Positions 50,697 to 63,500 of a stretch of 64,000 bases of DNA are shown here, one piece after another. How positions within the stretch are numbered: position 1 is the first letter of the stretch; each line of letters starts with the position of its first letter. The notes under the pieces were generated by a model. That model worked only from the letters and a program-made list of their open reading frames with translations. It ran no database searches and was not told the origin of the DNA. A program made the translations under genes and the position numbers. This DNA is from Camellia lanceoleosa (lineage: Eukaryota; Streptophyta; Magnoliopsida; Ericales; Theaceae). The DNA is taken from the NCBI GenBank assembly GCA_025200525.1, contig CM045770.1, positions 119,327,429-119,391,428 of the forward strand, read 5' to 3'.

Positions 50697-53600
50697 ATCT
50701 ACATAGAGACAAATGATGACATAACCTTTGTTGATATTCTTGACATAGACACATTTGTCACACTTGTTTATTTTAAACCCATCCGAAATCATAGCATGAT
50801 CAAATTTCTCATGCCATTGTTTTGGTGCTTGCTTTAATCCATATAAAGAATTGACAAGTCTGCACACCTTCATCTCTTGGCTAGGAAGTTTGAATCCCTC
50901 GGGTTGTTCCATGTAGATTTCTTCATTTAAATCTCTATTTAGAAAGGTGGTCTTAACATCCATCGGATGTATTTTAAGATTATATAATGCTGCTATAGCT
51001 ATCAACATGCGAATGGATGTTATTCTTGTTATAGGAGAATATGTGTCAAAGTAGTCAAAACCTTCCTTTTGTCTATACCCTTTAATTACAAGGCGAGCCT
51101 TCTATTTATCAGTTGACCCATCCACTTTCATTTTCCTTTTGAAAATCCACTTGTGTCCAAGTGGTTTGCACTCTAGAGGAAGATCAACCAATTCCCAAGT
51201 ATGGTTTTGTAGAATGGACTCAATTTCGCCATTTATAGCTTCTTTCTAAAATGGTGCTTCAGAACCTAACATTGCTTCCTTAAAGCTTTGAGGCTCATTT
51301 TCTAATAGAAAAGTTAGAAAATCTTGATCAAAAGATTTAGATGTCCTTAGTCTTTTTCTACGTCTAAGCTCATCTTCTTGTTGGTCTTTACCACTTTCCA
51401 TGGCGTCAGTAAAAGTTCATTTATTAGAACTTGGCTCTTCCAATTCAGATGACTCGGCTTGTTGAACCATTGTCTCTGTATCTATAGGAATTTGATTTCT
51501 TCATCCTTTTCCAAGGAAAGATATGTTCAAAAAATTATGCATTTCTTGACTCGATAATAGTATTTGTGTGTATATCGAAAATACTTGATTTAACTACCAA
51601 AAATCGATATGCACTACTATTATTGGAATGGCCAATGAATACACAATCAACGGTTCTTGGTCCAATTTTAGTCTCTTTAAGACTAGAGATTGCCACCTTT
51701 TCCAAGCACCCCCAGACTTTTAAGTAATTATAAAAAGGTTGATGACATTTCCATAATTCATAAAATGTTTGGTTAGTTTTCTTGTGGGGTATCCTATTTA
51801 GGATATAATTTGCTGATAAAATAGCCTCCCCCTACTAGTTTTAGGGTAAACCTGAACTTATCAACATGGCATTAAGAGTGTGATTTTTCCTTTCAGCCAC
51901 TCTGTTTGATTGAGGAGAATAAGGTGCAGTGGTTTAGTGAATAACACCAAGTTCTGAGCAAAACTCATCAAATGGTGCATCATATTCAACGCCTCTATCA
52001 CTTCTTACAACCTTAATGTTTTTTCTAAGTTGATTTTCAACTTCTACATTATATTGCTTAAAAGCTTCTAAGGCCTCATCTTTACTTTGCAATAAGTATA
52101 CATAGGAATATCTAGTGCAATCATCAATAAAAGTCATATAGTATTTTTTACTACCTTTAGTTTGCACAAATTTTAAATCACCAAAGTCGGTGTGAATTAA
52201 AGCTAGTGGCTCAGTACTTCTTTCAATTTTATTAAATGATACTTTAGTCATTTTAGCTTCAACACATACTTTACATCATTGATTAGGATCAAGATTAAAT
52301 TTAGGTAAACAATCTAGATTAACAAATCTATGCAAAGAACCATAATTTACATATCTTAATCTATCATGCCATAAATGAGAAGAATCAACAATATAAGCAA
52401 AAGATGTGTTCTTATTATTAGAAGCAATAGTGGGTACAATAGTTAACACGTTGAGCTTAAAAAGCCCATCAGTTATATATACCCACGGCCTGCATACATC
52501 CCAGCTTTTTTAAGTACAACTTTTTCAGATTCAAATACTAGCCTAAACCCATTCTTAATCAACAACGACCCAGAAATTAAATTTTTGTTAATTTCCAAAA
52601 TATAGGGTACATTGTTGAGAGTGAGTTCCTTTTCCAAGGTCATCTTTAGCACTATCTTCCCTTGTCCTTCTATAGTTGATGTGGAGGAGTTTCCCATGAA
52701 TAGTTGTTCGCCATTTTCCATCACTTCGTAAATTGTGAATATTTTCTTATCGGCACAAATGTGGCGGGTTGCTCAAATATCTACCCACCATTCTTTAGGG
52801 TTGCCCACCAAGTTAGCCTCAGAGACTACTACAGAAAGGTTGATATCTATTAATCCCTTAGAAAGATTGTAACCTTCGGTTATCTTGGCTTATGCCAATT
52901 TCTTGCCAGAACTTGCTCTATCTTTGTGGCTTCGACAATCCTTTGCTCGATGTCCATCACCACCACACACATAGCACTTGCCTTTGAATCTTTTGTTGTT
53001 CTCACCTTTGAAACCTAGCTTGGACCCTTTGCCATCATGTTTTCTATTTTTGTTATTGTTGAACCTTAAACTCTGTCCTTGTTCCGCAACATTTGCCTTA
53101 GCCTGCATCACTTGGTTCCCAGGCTTCTTCTCAAATTTTCGATTGTCCTTTTCAATCCTCATTTGCATGATAAGTTCTTCCAACTTCATTTTCTTGCGTT
53201 TGTGTTTAAAGTAATTTTTAAAGTCTTTCCATGCTAGCAGAAGTTTCTCAATAATAGTAGCAACTTGAAATGATTCACTTAGAATCATTCCTTCAGAAAT
53301 GATTTTATGTGTGATCAAATAAATTTCTTGGATTTGGCCAACCACCATTTTGGAATCTAACATTTTAAAATTCAGAAAATGTCCGACAACAAATTTTTTT
53401 GCACCGGTATCTTCAATTTTGTATTTCAATTCAAGAGATTCCCAAAGTTCTTTAGCTGTCTTCTTTACACAATATACATTGTATAAAGAATTATCAAGTC
53501 CATTTAATATGTAATTTCAACACAGAAAGTCAACTTGCTTCCATGCATCTATTGCAGCAACAAGTTGACGATCAGTGTCCTCCCCCTCTGTCTGTTTCGG

Positions 53601-53871
53601 GGCCTCCTCACGGATATACTGGGCCAAATGCAAAGTTGTAAGATAAAATAACATTTTTTGTTGCATCTCTTAAACTCTGTTCCATTAATTTTTTTTGGTT
53701 TTTCTCCATGGTTTATTGGCACCGTAGGAGTCACTGGTGGTGGTACCGAGACTGTTGGGGTCAAGGTAGGAATAGTCTCAGCACTATCCGTTGCCATTTT
53801 TCTAAAAATCACAATTTCATAAACGAAATAAATACACACAAAGCAAAACAAAAATAATAACAATCTTAAGT

Positions 53872-55080
53872 TGTGGGAAATACCTATTTAAACTAAATAG
53901 CAAACTGTGTGTATTTAAACATAAAACACGACTGGAAATAAAATTCTAAAAATAAATTTCAAAATGTAAATTTTAAGTCCCAAAACCCAGGAAAAAATGT
54001 TTCTAAAAACGAAGGAAGAAAAGAAATTTCTTGTTCAAGTCTAAAACTAGAACAAAAACACACACTAAAATAATACATAATAAATTTACATACAAAACAA
54101 CTTACAGATTACTATTGTATAGAAATGCAGAAAGGAAAGGCAATCGAGGCGTATGTTGGACACCCTTTCCTTAAGATCGTTACGTCCTCGCTACGGTGCT
54201 TGAGAGCAAATAACGCCGATCTCCCAGGATGCAACGATTATATTCTAGAATTGCAGCACTACAATCTAGGTTTGAGCGAACAGACTAAGTTGTATCTCTT
54301 TTTTACAAAAAAATATAAGAACATTGTACAGAAGAGTAATACAGAGAAAATGAAGAAAAACGAATTAGTGATTTGGTTGGAGAAGGTCTGAATTTCTAGG
54401 CAAGAAAGTGACTGTTCGGATGGGTTTGGAAGCCCTCCGAACAGGTGCGAACCTGAAAACTATTAGAGTGAAGAGAAACGACTGGCGAAGAAAGGGATGC
54501 CACTGTTCAGGTTTGAATTTTTGAAATTTGGCGCAAATGTTTGAATTTTTTCCCATTAGGAATTCAAATTTTCTTGCAAAAATTGTGGAAAAATAAAAAT
54601 AAAAATAAAAATTCAAACAAATTTTGTCCAAAATTTAAAGTTTGGACCCGACCCGACCCAGCCCATAACTGGTCGGACGAATGACGGCGGAGGCGCACTT
54701 ATAGTGGTTTTGGGCCAAGCCCACTTTGTCCATAAGTCCCCTCCTTACAAAACTTGGGGTGCTCCTTGGGGCCCAACCCAAGTATGTCCACCTAGAGCTT
54801 ATATACTCACACTAGCTCTTTTAAAGTTTCAATGTCGGACAATCAATTTAAAGAAACCCACATTTTGACTCTTCAACTTCCCATTTCACGAACTTGAAAA
54901 CGACGTCAACTTCTCATTCACTCATAAATGGTTTTGACGAACCATCTTTATCGTGTGACTTGCCATGCGGCAAGGAACACGTCATCTCTTTAGATCAATC
55001 CCAAAAGAGGTGTGGGCCCTACTCAAATTTGGGTTCAAAGGTGGCCCAAAATAAGCCTATGAAAATCATAATTTCTAACA
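53872..55080 (-). repeat. 5' LTR of the minus-strand copia element
   Basis: A 1209-bp LTR with minus-strand start TGTTAGAAATT and end TTTCCCACA. Minus TATA box GTGAGTATATAAGC near 54798-54811. The sequence just inside the LTR (minus ACTTAAGATTG) does not match the usual tRNA-Met primer site. Confidence 0.88.
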
Positions 55081-56288
55081 AAAACTGCACATCAAAAACT
55101 TGACACACATCTTTTCAAAACATAAAAAAAGAAAATATATGTTTAGTGATTTGTCAGAGGAGGGGTGGCTGAAGAGAGTGTTGGGGCAAGTCTTTCGGGA
55201 ATAATGATATTGATGATGTCACTTCAAAATAAACAACTTGAATTTACACTTTGAGTAGCATTAGGAATACTGCTTTAGGATACAACAAAACTGATCTAAA
55301 GATCTTTTATTTGCCTTTGCACAAACGAAGACAGATTAGAATACCTTTGAATAAATGAAAACCAGAAAATTTGGGTCCGATACAGAAAGGTCCTGATTGA
55401 AAACTTGAAATTATGAGAGAGAAAACCAAATATTTTAAAGTTGATATCTAAATTCTATTGCTTTGGAATTTTGGAGTATCCTAGCTGAATGGGTGCAACG
55501 ATGAGACACACCTACGTAATTACAACCAGACTCGCACAGAGCCTACACCACGTGTGCGAATGGTGCCCTTGTGGTGTATGAGCATGCACTCTAGCACTTT
55601 TCCCACAATTTCTTATTCAAAGAAATATTTCATATGGATGTTTATTAACCCATTTTTTTCTCTCTCATGTTTTTGGCGTGGAATAAATCACAAAGCTAAA
55701 ATAGTTTTCCAAAGGAAACAAGGAAAGTTTTGAAAAATAATAAAAATTAAACCCATTTTATTTAAAAACAATCCCCAACAGAGAGAAATAAAAAGAAAGA
55801 GAAACTTTTTTTTTTTTTAATTATTGCCATTTTTTTGGAAATGAAAATAGTTTTCAAAGTATTTTAGTTTCCAAATTATTTTTGACAAATTAAATTCAAT
55901 TGTTGTGAACCTTGGTTGTGTATGATTGTGTAGGATTTCCATCAACATGAATGATAAATAGAAAGAAAGAAAGAATCACACCCTTCATATTGTGAGTTTC
56001 ACTAATATGTGATATACGACAAATTGTACCAACATTTCATTTGTACCACTATTATAGCACTAAGCAATCCTCATTTAGGTTTTTTGGTACTCTGTGCCTG
56101 TAGCTTGACTTTTCATGCCCTCTTTCAGAAGACGAATAGCCCTACAGTATCGGACTCCCGCGATTCTGAATCTGATTCCACAAGTGCAATGTGAAATAGA
56201 TAAATAACAAAGAGTCCAAATTCGACAAATCTTTTGAAAAATTAATTTTGAATCAAATTGCCAAAAATGGACTGCTTTGCCAGATAAA
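55081..56288 (-). other. Probable internal leader of a Tat/Ogre-like element, no gene recognised
   Basis: On the minus strand this lies downstream of the primer site at 56297-56289, so it should be the element's leader or early internal region. No gag motif is seen before the copia element begins. A-rich and T-rich stretches predominate. Confidence 0.4.
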
Positions 56289-56297
56289 GAGTCGCCA
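56289..56297 (-). promoter_or_regulatory. Primer-binding-site remnant, tRNA-Arg type
   Basis: Minus-strand TGGCGACTC follows the LTR end, matching the first nine bases of the tRNA-Arg primer site used by Ogre/Tat elements; the following bases diverge. A second, more decayed copy (TGGTGACTC) lies at 60267-60259. Confidence 0.55.
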
Positions 56298-58915
56298 CCT
56301 AATATTTTGGAACATTAGGAAACCCATGACTTATGCCAAAGGCCATGTGTCCATCATCACCAAGATTGTCTCAGCTCAGGAACTTAGGTACGAGAAGGGA
56401 AGGTCATGAATTGAGCACCCCACTCACCTGATCAAAGATCAGCCTCTACTAATCATTATGTGATTCTTATTTGTATTATATGCTCTTATTCCGATTATTA
56501 GCTATATTACTATGTGACTCACACAAGTATAGACTAATTTTGCTGGAATTGAAACATTTGATTTCATGTTTTATTTGAAATTGTTTTGTGAATTTGCCAC
56601 TTGAAAAAGTGGGCTAAAATGGACATTAATCAAATTATCCCAAGTCAAGCAACTAGCCTTCATCCACAGACATTCAAACAGTTATATTATTTAAGCAATT
56701 AGCCTCATGGTGAACATGCTAGATATAGCAACAATCATACTCATGCGATATGCTAAAGTGAGTAAAAGCTCACCTAGTACTCCAAGCCAAAATAAACAAA
56801 AGAGTTAGGAAAAATGCATGATCCTAACAAATGCAATATGACTAATGCAACGCATGCAATTACTAGGCTCGGTCACTAACATGGCATATGAATTAATTTG
56901 ATAGCATGCAGTCGAAGCATGTATTAGAAGAGGCATTTAACTAATGATGCAAGTTAGAATGATGCGCTGAGCCTTAAAGATGCCATACAAGTGGATGCAA
57001 ACATGAGAGATGCTAAAAGAAACATGATGTTCTAAAACTAACCATCATAAGTAGGTAAATAAAAGGGAGAAAGATGTGCGGTTGGAAAATATACACATTA
57101 TTACAACATTTGCGCCCTCACGTAAGAGGGTCTAAAAAAACTAACTAGCTAAACTAATTAACTAGCTATTACAAAATGAATTAACTAATTATTACAAATC
57201 AAATGAAATAATTAGCTAAGATACTTAAATAATTATTACAACAACAATTAATAGTCTATGTAACTAACTAATTAATTACACTAATTAACTATTTAAAAAA
57301 TTAGAACTAACGAATGAATTACAAATTAACTAATTACAACATGAATACAATATGAGAGAAGTATTAAGCTAACTACTCTAACTACTCTTCCTCGGGAAAC
57401 GAGAAATGCTCATGCATGCGCGGATTTCCACCCGAAAAAACCACTGTTCTGCTGCCAGATACCTTTGTTGCATAGTAGAACACTTGTACAGTTTTTCACC
57501 TCAAGACCAACTCTATTTTGTTTCAAAAGGGCACTGTTTGGTTTTGCAAATGTGGGCGGTAGGCTAGAAGTGGTGGCTTGCCGGCCACTGATGCTTGGTT
57601 GTTCTTACTACAACAGAGAGCAAACCAATCAAGAACAGGATATTCTCAAGGGTTGTTTGTACAATCTACCCCTCCTTATTATCAAACTGCTCAAAGGAGT
57701 GGTAAACTTGATTAACAAACCATCAATCAATGCAATTTCATTGCATGATAGCCTATGAACCAAAGTGTGCAAATTCAATAAATGCAACAAATAAAGACTC
57801 TCAAACCTCCTCCTTATCATGGATTGATCAAGGGAAGTGGTTGACAATGACTCTTGAATTGTTTACATCACTAACAAGTATGAAATGATTCAAGACTCAA
57901 GGGTTCAATTAACAACCGATTGAACTGAAACCAAATTATTATCTTACATCATTTTTAATTCTCATCTTATTACTCTATTTTAATTACCAACCATTCCTTA
58001 GTAAATTAAGTCCACATGTGAGCTTTAAGTCCTCTAATGGAAAGAAGTATCAAACCAATAGTTGTTTTAGGCATGAGAGAAGTGTCATGCCGTTGGTAAT
58101 GAACCCCTAAAGGGATTAAACCATTAAGCACAATACCTCAATCTCCTGCTTTAAACAAGCAACTAGTTTGAGCCAACTTTCAAAGCAAAGCAAAAGCCAA
58201 GAAAGGAGGGAGGTTGTAGAAGTGATTAAAGGTGAAAACAAGTATAGAAAGCCATAAACAAATGCTATCAACTCAAATCGGTTGGTGGCTAAGGCCTAAA
58301 CCACCAAACCTATGAGAACCATTACACTACAAGCATATAATATAAAGCGTAACTGACACAACTAGCCCAAAACAGTCCTAAAGTAAGCAAAAACAATGCT
58401 ATAATTTAGGTAAAATTAGCTAAAAGACTAAGCTAAAATAATAGAAAATTTAAGCTAGTAAACAAGCCAAAGGAGGGGTGGCTAACCCCTCCATTTTTGG
58501 GACCTCAAAATATGATTTTTAGCCTTTGAAAAACTCTAAAATTTAGTGGTAAAAATCTCAAAAAAAGATGATGAAAAGGTAGGAAACACAAGAGCAAAGG
58601 CCTTAGAAACAAGGTGTAAAGAAGGGTTATCAATCTCTCTACCTTTAATGGCTTTAAACCACTAGTTTCAGCCCAAAATGTATAGATAATAAACAGTCTA
58701 AAAAATAGTAGAAAAGATGGAAAACAAGTGGTGTAGAGATAGTGCAAAAGCAAGAAAAGGTACATCTCTTGAAGATGAATGAACCCTTGAGTTACAAACC
58801 ACCAATTTCACACTCTCAAGTGTCTTAAGAGCTCAAATTCAAGCTCAAATCACCTTAACAAGAATCTCTCTAGGTTTGGTTTAGAGTGTTTAGGCAAATT
58901 CTAAAGGCTATACAA

Positions 58916-58957
<42 letters not shown>

Positions 58958-60079
58958 ACAGAGAGGAATTTTCCAAAATTTGCTTTTCAAAAATATTTTC
59001 TCACTCCAAAATTTTTCTAACCTTGAAACCAAGAGAGAAGGTCCTCTATATATAGAAATATATGAGCTTCAGTTCAAAATATCTATATAGAGACAGGTGG
59101 AGCAATGTGGGAACAGCTGACACAAATATCTGTAAAAAAATCTGCTTTTTGACACAAGTGGCTGGCAGGTCACTTCTTCTGGTCAGCTGGCTACTACTGG
59201 TGGCCAACAGGCCACTAGTGGGGGACACTTGGGAGGCCAAAACACTCAAAATGGTCAAAATTTGCACAACTGGTCGACAGGCCACTAAAGTGGCTGACCA
59301 CAAAAATCTGTTTCCAGGCCCGATTTCAAATGGGCATATATCCTTCATCTGGACTCAATTTTAGGCCATTCTTGAGTCTAAATTAAAGCTCCAAAAGTCT
59401 ACTTTCCAATGGTGGCAGTATCACATCTAAATTCTAAGTGTGCAAAGAGATATGCTTATTTTAGTGAAGGTTGCTCATTTTTTATCTTAACCAGATTGAT
59501 GCCTAACTTCAAACGGCCATTTCTCCCTCATCGAGACTCAGCTTTAGGAGATTCTTGAGTCTAAATTGAAGCCCCGGAAGTTCACTTTCTAATGGTGGTG
59601 GCCTCACATCTAAATTCTAAGTGTGAAAAAAGATAGGCCTGATTTAGTGGAGGATGCTCAGTTCTCTTTTAACGGTTTTAAGCTCAACCATTTTCCCAAC
59701 TAGTTTTATTTCTTCCCCTCCTATTTTCTTCAACTTCAAACCTATCAATAAGAAGTTTTTAAAGATTTTTCAAAGAGTTCACTTCTCTTCCATTTATTTC
59801 CACTTTGTCCTTACTCGATTTACCGAAAAGTGCAATTTTTAACGAAATACAAGTCTCGGAACATCGTAGAAACATTTTCAAAAACATTTTAAAGAGAGGG
59901 TTTTAAGGTCTAAAATAGTTTTGGTCAAAAATAGTTCTGGTTAAAAATAGGGTGTAAGCTTGGGATTTAGAAGCTCTTTTTGCTGAAGAAATCGAACGTT
60001 TGTATAACATAACTTTCATCATCAAGTGATCAACTTAAGGCGCTGAAGTTTTAAGGGCAGTTAAAAATAGGGTGTCTAC
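56298..60079 (-). repeat. Tat/Ogre-like LTR, minus orientation
   Basis: About 3.78 kb starting (minus) TGTAGACACCC at 60079 and ending just before the primer site at 56297. It contains a minus TATA box (CTATATATAG, about 59053-59045), a (GA)n tract at 58917-58953, arrays of GGCCACTAGT/TGGCTG motifs (59155-59300) and a tandem duplication of about 184 bp (59316-59680). No protein domain is recognised; open frames here are LTR read-through. It shares many blocks with the plus-oriented LTR at 60568-64000. Confidence 0.7.
58917..58953 (+). repeat. (GA)n microsatellite
   Basis: About 36 bp of GAGAGA in the minus-strand LTR. The plus-strand LTR has a matching (CT)n tract at about 61268-61302, near its TATA box. 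Confidence 0.95.
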
Positions 60080-60567
60080 AGTGCCTTTTTGATGACAAAG
60101 GCAAAAAAATCATTTCAAAAAATTGAGAACATTGCCTGCTATAGCTAGTTTTTTTGTGAAATGGATAAAACACGAATGAGCCCAAATCCGGCAAGTTTTG
60201 AAAGAAATCCATTTTAATCATTAAAGATGCTAGAAATGAACTGCATTGCTAGATTTTAGAGTCACCACTTAAATATTTTTGGAAAATTTAGAAAAATTAT
60301 GACTCGTGCTAAAGGCCACTTATTCGTTATCACCAAAGGGTCTTGGCTCGAGAACTTAGGTATGAGAGGGGAAAGTTATGAATTGAGCATTCCACTCACC
60401 CGATCAAAGATCGACCTCTACTAATTATGATGTAATTTTATGTACATTATATTTTCTTGTTCCGATTATTAATGCTAACTTACTATGTGAGGCACACAAG
60501 TATAAACTGTTTCACTCATTTTGGAAAATTTTGATCTTATGTTTGTTTGAAAAATGTTTTGAATATG
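60080..60567 (-). repeat. Second LTR 3' end plus primer-site copy and internal remnant
   Basis: 60170-60567 is a diverged direct copy of about 56200-56600. On the minus strand it is LTR tail (60567-60268), primer-site remnant (60267-60259) and leader. The stretch down to 60080 ends with TCATCAAAAAGGCAC next to the TG of the 60079 LTR. This gives an LTR-internal-LTR-internal series with the internal region almost deleted. Confidence 0.55.
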
Positions 60568-63500
60568 TGTAGACACCCCATTTTTGACCGTCCTCAAGAC
60601 TTGGGCGTCACCGCTTGAACACTCGATGATCACCCATGTTCGTGTTCGTTTTGAGTTCCCGAAGGTCTCAGCTACGCGCCTTGCCTCAAGATATCTCAAC
60701 TCGACTGTTTTGTGTTTGATTTTGCACCAAACACTTGTGTTTTTGCTTATGAGGGTAGAGAGTAGCTTGTTAGCTACCCCTGACACCCACCGGCCCTGGC
60801 TTGGGGCCACCGGCCGTGCCTTCTTGCTACCGGCCATTGGTGAAGTATACCATTGGGCAGTCGGCCTTTGGTGTGGTTGGTCAACCATCTGTTTGGCTGA
60901 TGGCCTCATTTTCTAGCCGATACCACCTTTGTGCCTTTTTTAGGCATGATGCATGCCAGCTGTGCCAGCTGGAATGCACGGACCCTGCCCCCTATGCATA
61001 GGTGTGGCTATTTTGAGCCTTTGACCCTTTTGATCCAACCTTTGCACCCTTTGCTCAATCTTCTTGAGGAAGCTTGACCCTTTATCTTAGCTTCCTCAAG
61101 AAGCTTGCACCCTTAGCTTAGCTTTCCTTGGAAGCCTTGACCCTTTTAGGATAGCTTCTCTTGGAAGCTTGGAGCCATTCCATTGTCTATATAAGGAGAC
61201 CCTTCTTCTCCATTGAGGAGGTTCAGCAAAAACCAGAGCAAAATACATATATATATCTGATATACACTTTCTCTCTCTATATCTCCCTCTCTCTCTCTCT
61301 CTTCATTGTGTGTGTGTTTAAGGGCCAAAAGGGTGATTTCTTCTTAGTTTTGCACTAAGACACACACTACTACACCATACTTCGACTTTGGGAGGCATTG
61401 AGGGTTTGTTCTTGAGGTTTTGGACTGGTTTTGATCAGAAGAAGAGAGTTGCATTTGCTGTTCTTCAAGGGATCTTCAAGGGTTATACTTTTACTTTATA
61501 TTCCCCAATCTTGCACTAGTCTTTTACCTATCTTGCTAACTGTTTTAGACTTTGTGTATAACTGAAAAAAGTCTTATATTTGTATGATTAAGATAATTCA
61601 TTAAGGTTGTTTTGGTGTTGGGGGTCGACTTCCCCTTCTTAGGCCTTGTTTGGCCCTTTTGGTGCTCTCTTTGCTAAGCTTTGGTTACTATTGTGTGTTG
61701 ACCTTCTCACCACTGAAATCCAGTGGATTTTCAATGGTGAAGAAGGAGTTTTGAAGTCTTATATAGGGGAGGGACACCCCTCTCCCTTTATTGTCTCATT
61801 TGCTTGTGTTTTGGCTCATACGGGTAGCATGTATGCCTAGCTTTGTTTGGCTTCATTTCAGAGGTTATTTGGTGTTTATTTAGCATGTTTTACCTTTGTC
61901 CCATGTTGGTTTGTTGACCCCTTACCTGCATAATACACTTGCTTTGTATTCCTCCATTTTGCCTAGAAATACATCTTGCCTTCGGACCATCATGCTTGCA
62001 TGCTTTGGCTTAACTTTGTGAAGTTTTTGGTCATGTTTTGACATGCTTAAGGTCTATTTTGAGTCTTTGGGGCCATGCATTTCATGCTTTGTATAGCCCC
62101 TTTGCATTCTAGCATGTTGGCATCGGGTGTGTGAGTCATGAGCATGTTTGAGTTGGCCTATTTTAGTGATTTGGAATCACTTATGATGTCATTTCAGTCC
62201 ATGTTTTGTGCTTACATACTTGTGTTTGTTACTCTTTTAATACCTTGATGAGATGTGGTCTTATGCTCCATGTTTAGGCCTTAATGCATGCCCCTTGTTT
62301 AAGTCATTTGGGATGCCATTCATGTGGGTTTCGGGGTGTATTTTGCTGCATTAAAACTCTGTTTTTGGTTGAATAGTCCATGCCATGCGTGGTTAGGGTA
62401 GTTGTAGTAGAATGCTTCCCTTTATGCCTTAGTCTTAGGCTCATTGGTATGCATGTTTGGATGAGCATTTGTTCACCATTTGCATCATCCTTGGCCACTG
62501 TTTTGGGGCATGGCTGAGGCCTCTCACTTTAGTTTAAGTCCCTCTTTGGTGCATGGTTGCATGTTTGACATATTGTCTCTAGTTGCATGCTTGCATTGTA
62601 CCATGTTTGCATCACATATTAGATTGCATTGCATATGGTATGTTTTGCATTTTAGCCTCATGTTGCACTTTTGAGCCATGTTCTTATTTACATGCATTGC
62701 ATTGCTTGTTTGGGGTGTCAAACCAAGCATGAGGATTGAGGGGCGTTCGTACTCAAAGTGACGTAACGCGCCTCAATCCTCGGTCGCCAATGCCCTTGAT
62801 CTCAACATGATAGGTTGTTGGCACTCATTTGTTTAGTTTGCATGCATTCATATTGATTTGCCACTTGGCCTCTTAGGCCATCATGTGTCAAAATGCATAA
62901 TTGATGGCCCGAGGGTCAAGGGCCCCACTCCCATGAGTCCATAGCATGATTGGGAGAGTAGCCATGCATACATTGCTTTGAATTTCCTTGCCATACACTG
63001 TCTGCCCTCTGTTGCTGTCAAAAACAGGTTTCTGCAGGAAGAAATGGCTGGCCGACCATATATAGTGCCGACCGGCCATCTATTACCAGCCGATGGTATA
63101 ACTTTTGGCCGATAAGACCATACTCATGGCCAGTGAACTTGAATTGTGGCCAGTGACACCCCAGAACACTCAGAGGGTGATTCAAAATGGGTCTAGGGAC
63201 TTTCAGAATTTTCAGAGGAGCAGGGCAGTGTAAACAGAGGCAACAGTGGCATGGCACGGGTTTCCGGGTGGGGCAAGTCGAGCATGCATCATCCTAGCAT
63301 TCCGAGGCAGGGCTGCGGCCATCATCGTTCTGCATTTGATTTGTTAATTAAATAGAAGATATGTAATATTTAATTAGTTAGAAGAGTTAATTATTTGTTT
63401 GTCTTGTAATATTTATTCGGACCCTCCGAGCGAGGGCAATTGTATAATAAGTGTGCGTGAGTGTGTGTATGTCTTCCAACCCCACGTCTTTCTTCCTTTT

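Larger units (their letters stand above)
48737..53797 (-). pseudogene. copia gag-pol, degenerate and interrupted
   Basis: Minus ATG 53797 starts gag (MATDSAETIPTL). A frameshift near 53660 and a TGA near 53520 (VDFLC then stop) precede a UBN2 region and the zinc knuckle CYVCGGDGHRAKDC (about 52980-52940). The protease motif reads EWWVDI then stop then ATRHIC, so the DTG triad is lost. Integrase blocks follow ([31 protein letters not shown]), then reverse transcriptase (MDVKTTFLNRDLNEEIYMEQ; LYGLKQAPKQWHEKF) up to the first Asp of YVDD. A solo LTR intervenes, then DLLIIGSN resumes at about 49717. RNase H ([19 protein letters not shown]) and the C-terminal tail end at 48737. Numerous stops make it inactive. 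Confidence 0.88.
46938..55080 (-). mobile_element. Full-length minus-strand Ty1/copia retrotransposon, defective
   Basis: An 8143-bp element flanked by AAAAC on both sides (46933-46937 and 55081-55085), a perfect 5-bp duplication. It reads on the minus strand: 5' LTR (53872-55080), gag-pol (53797 down to 48737), polypurine tract (48168-48154), 3' LTR (46938-48153). Pol is split by a solo LTR at 49723-50696. LTR ends are TG...CA, with decay in one copy. Confidence 0.9.

Noticed and set aside
57465..57758. 97-aa plus frame in the Tat-like LTR region
   Set aside because: Lies inside a long LTR, no known domain, and the corresponding frame is not kept in the related LTR.
62304..62730. Met/His/Cys-rich frames
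   Set aside because: Produced by TTGCATG/CATGC-type repeats in the plus-oriented LTR.
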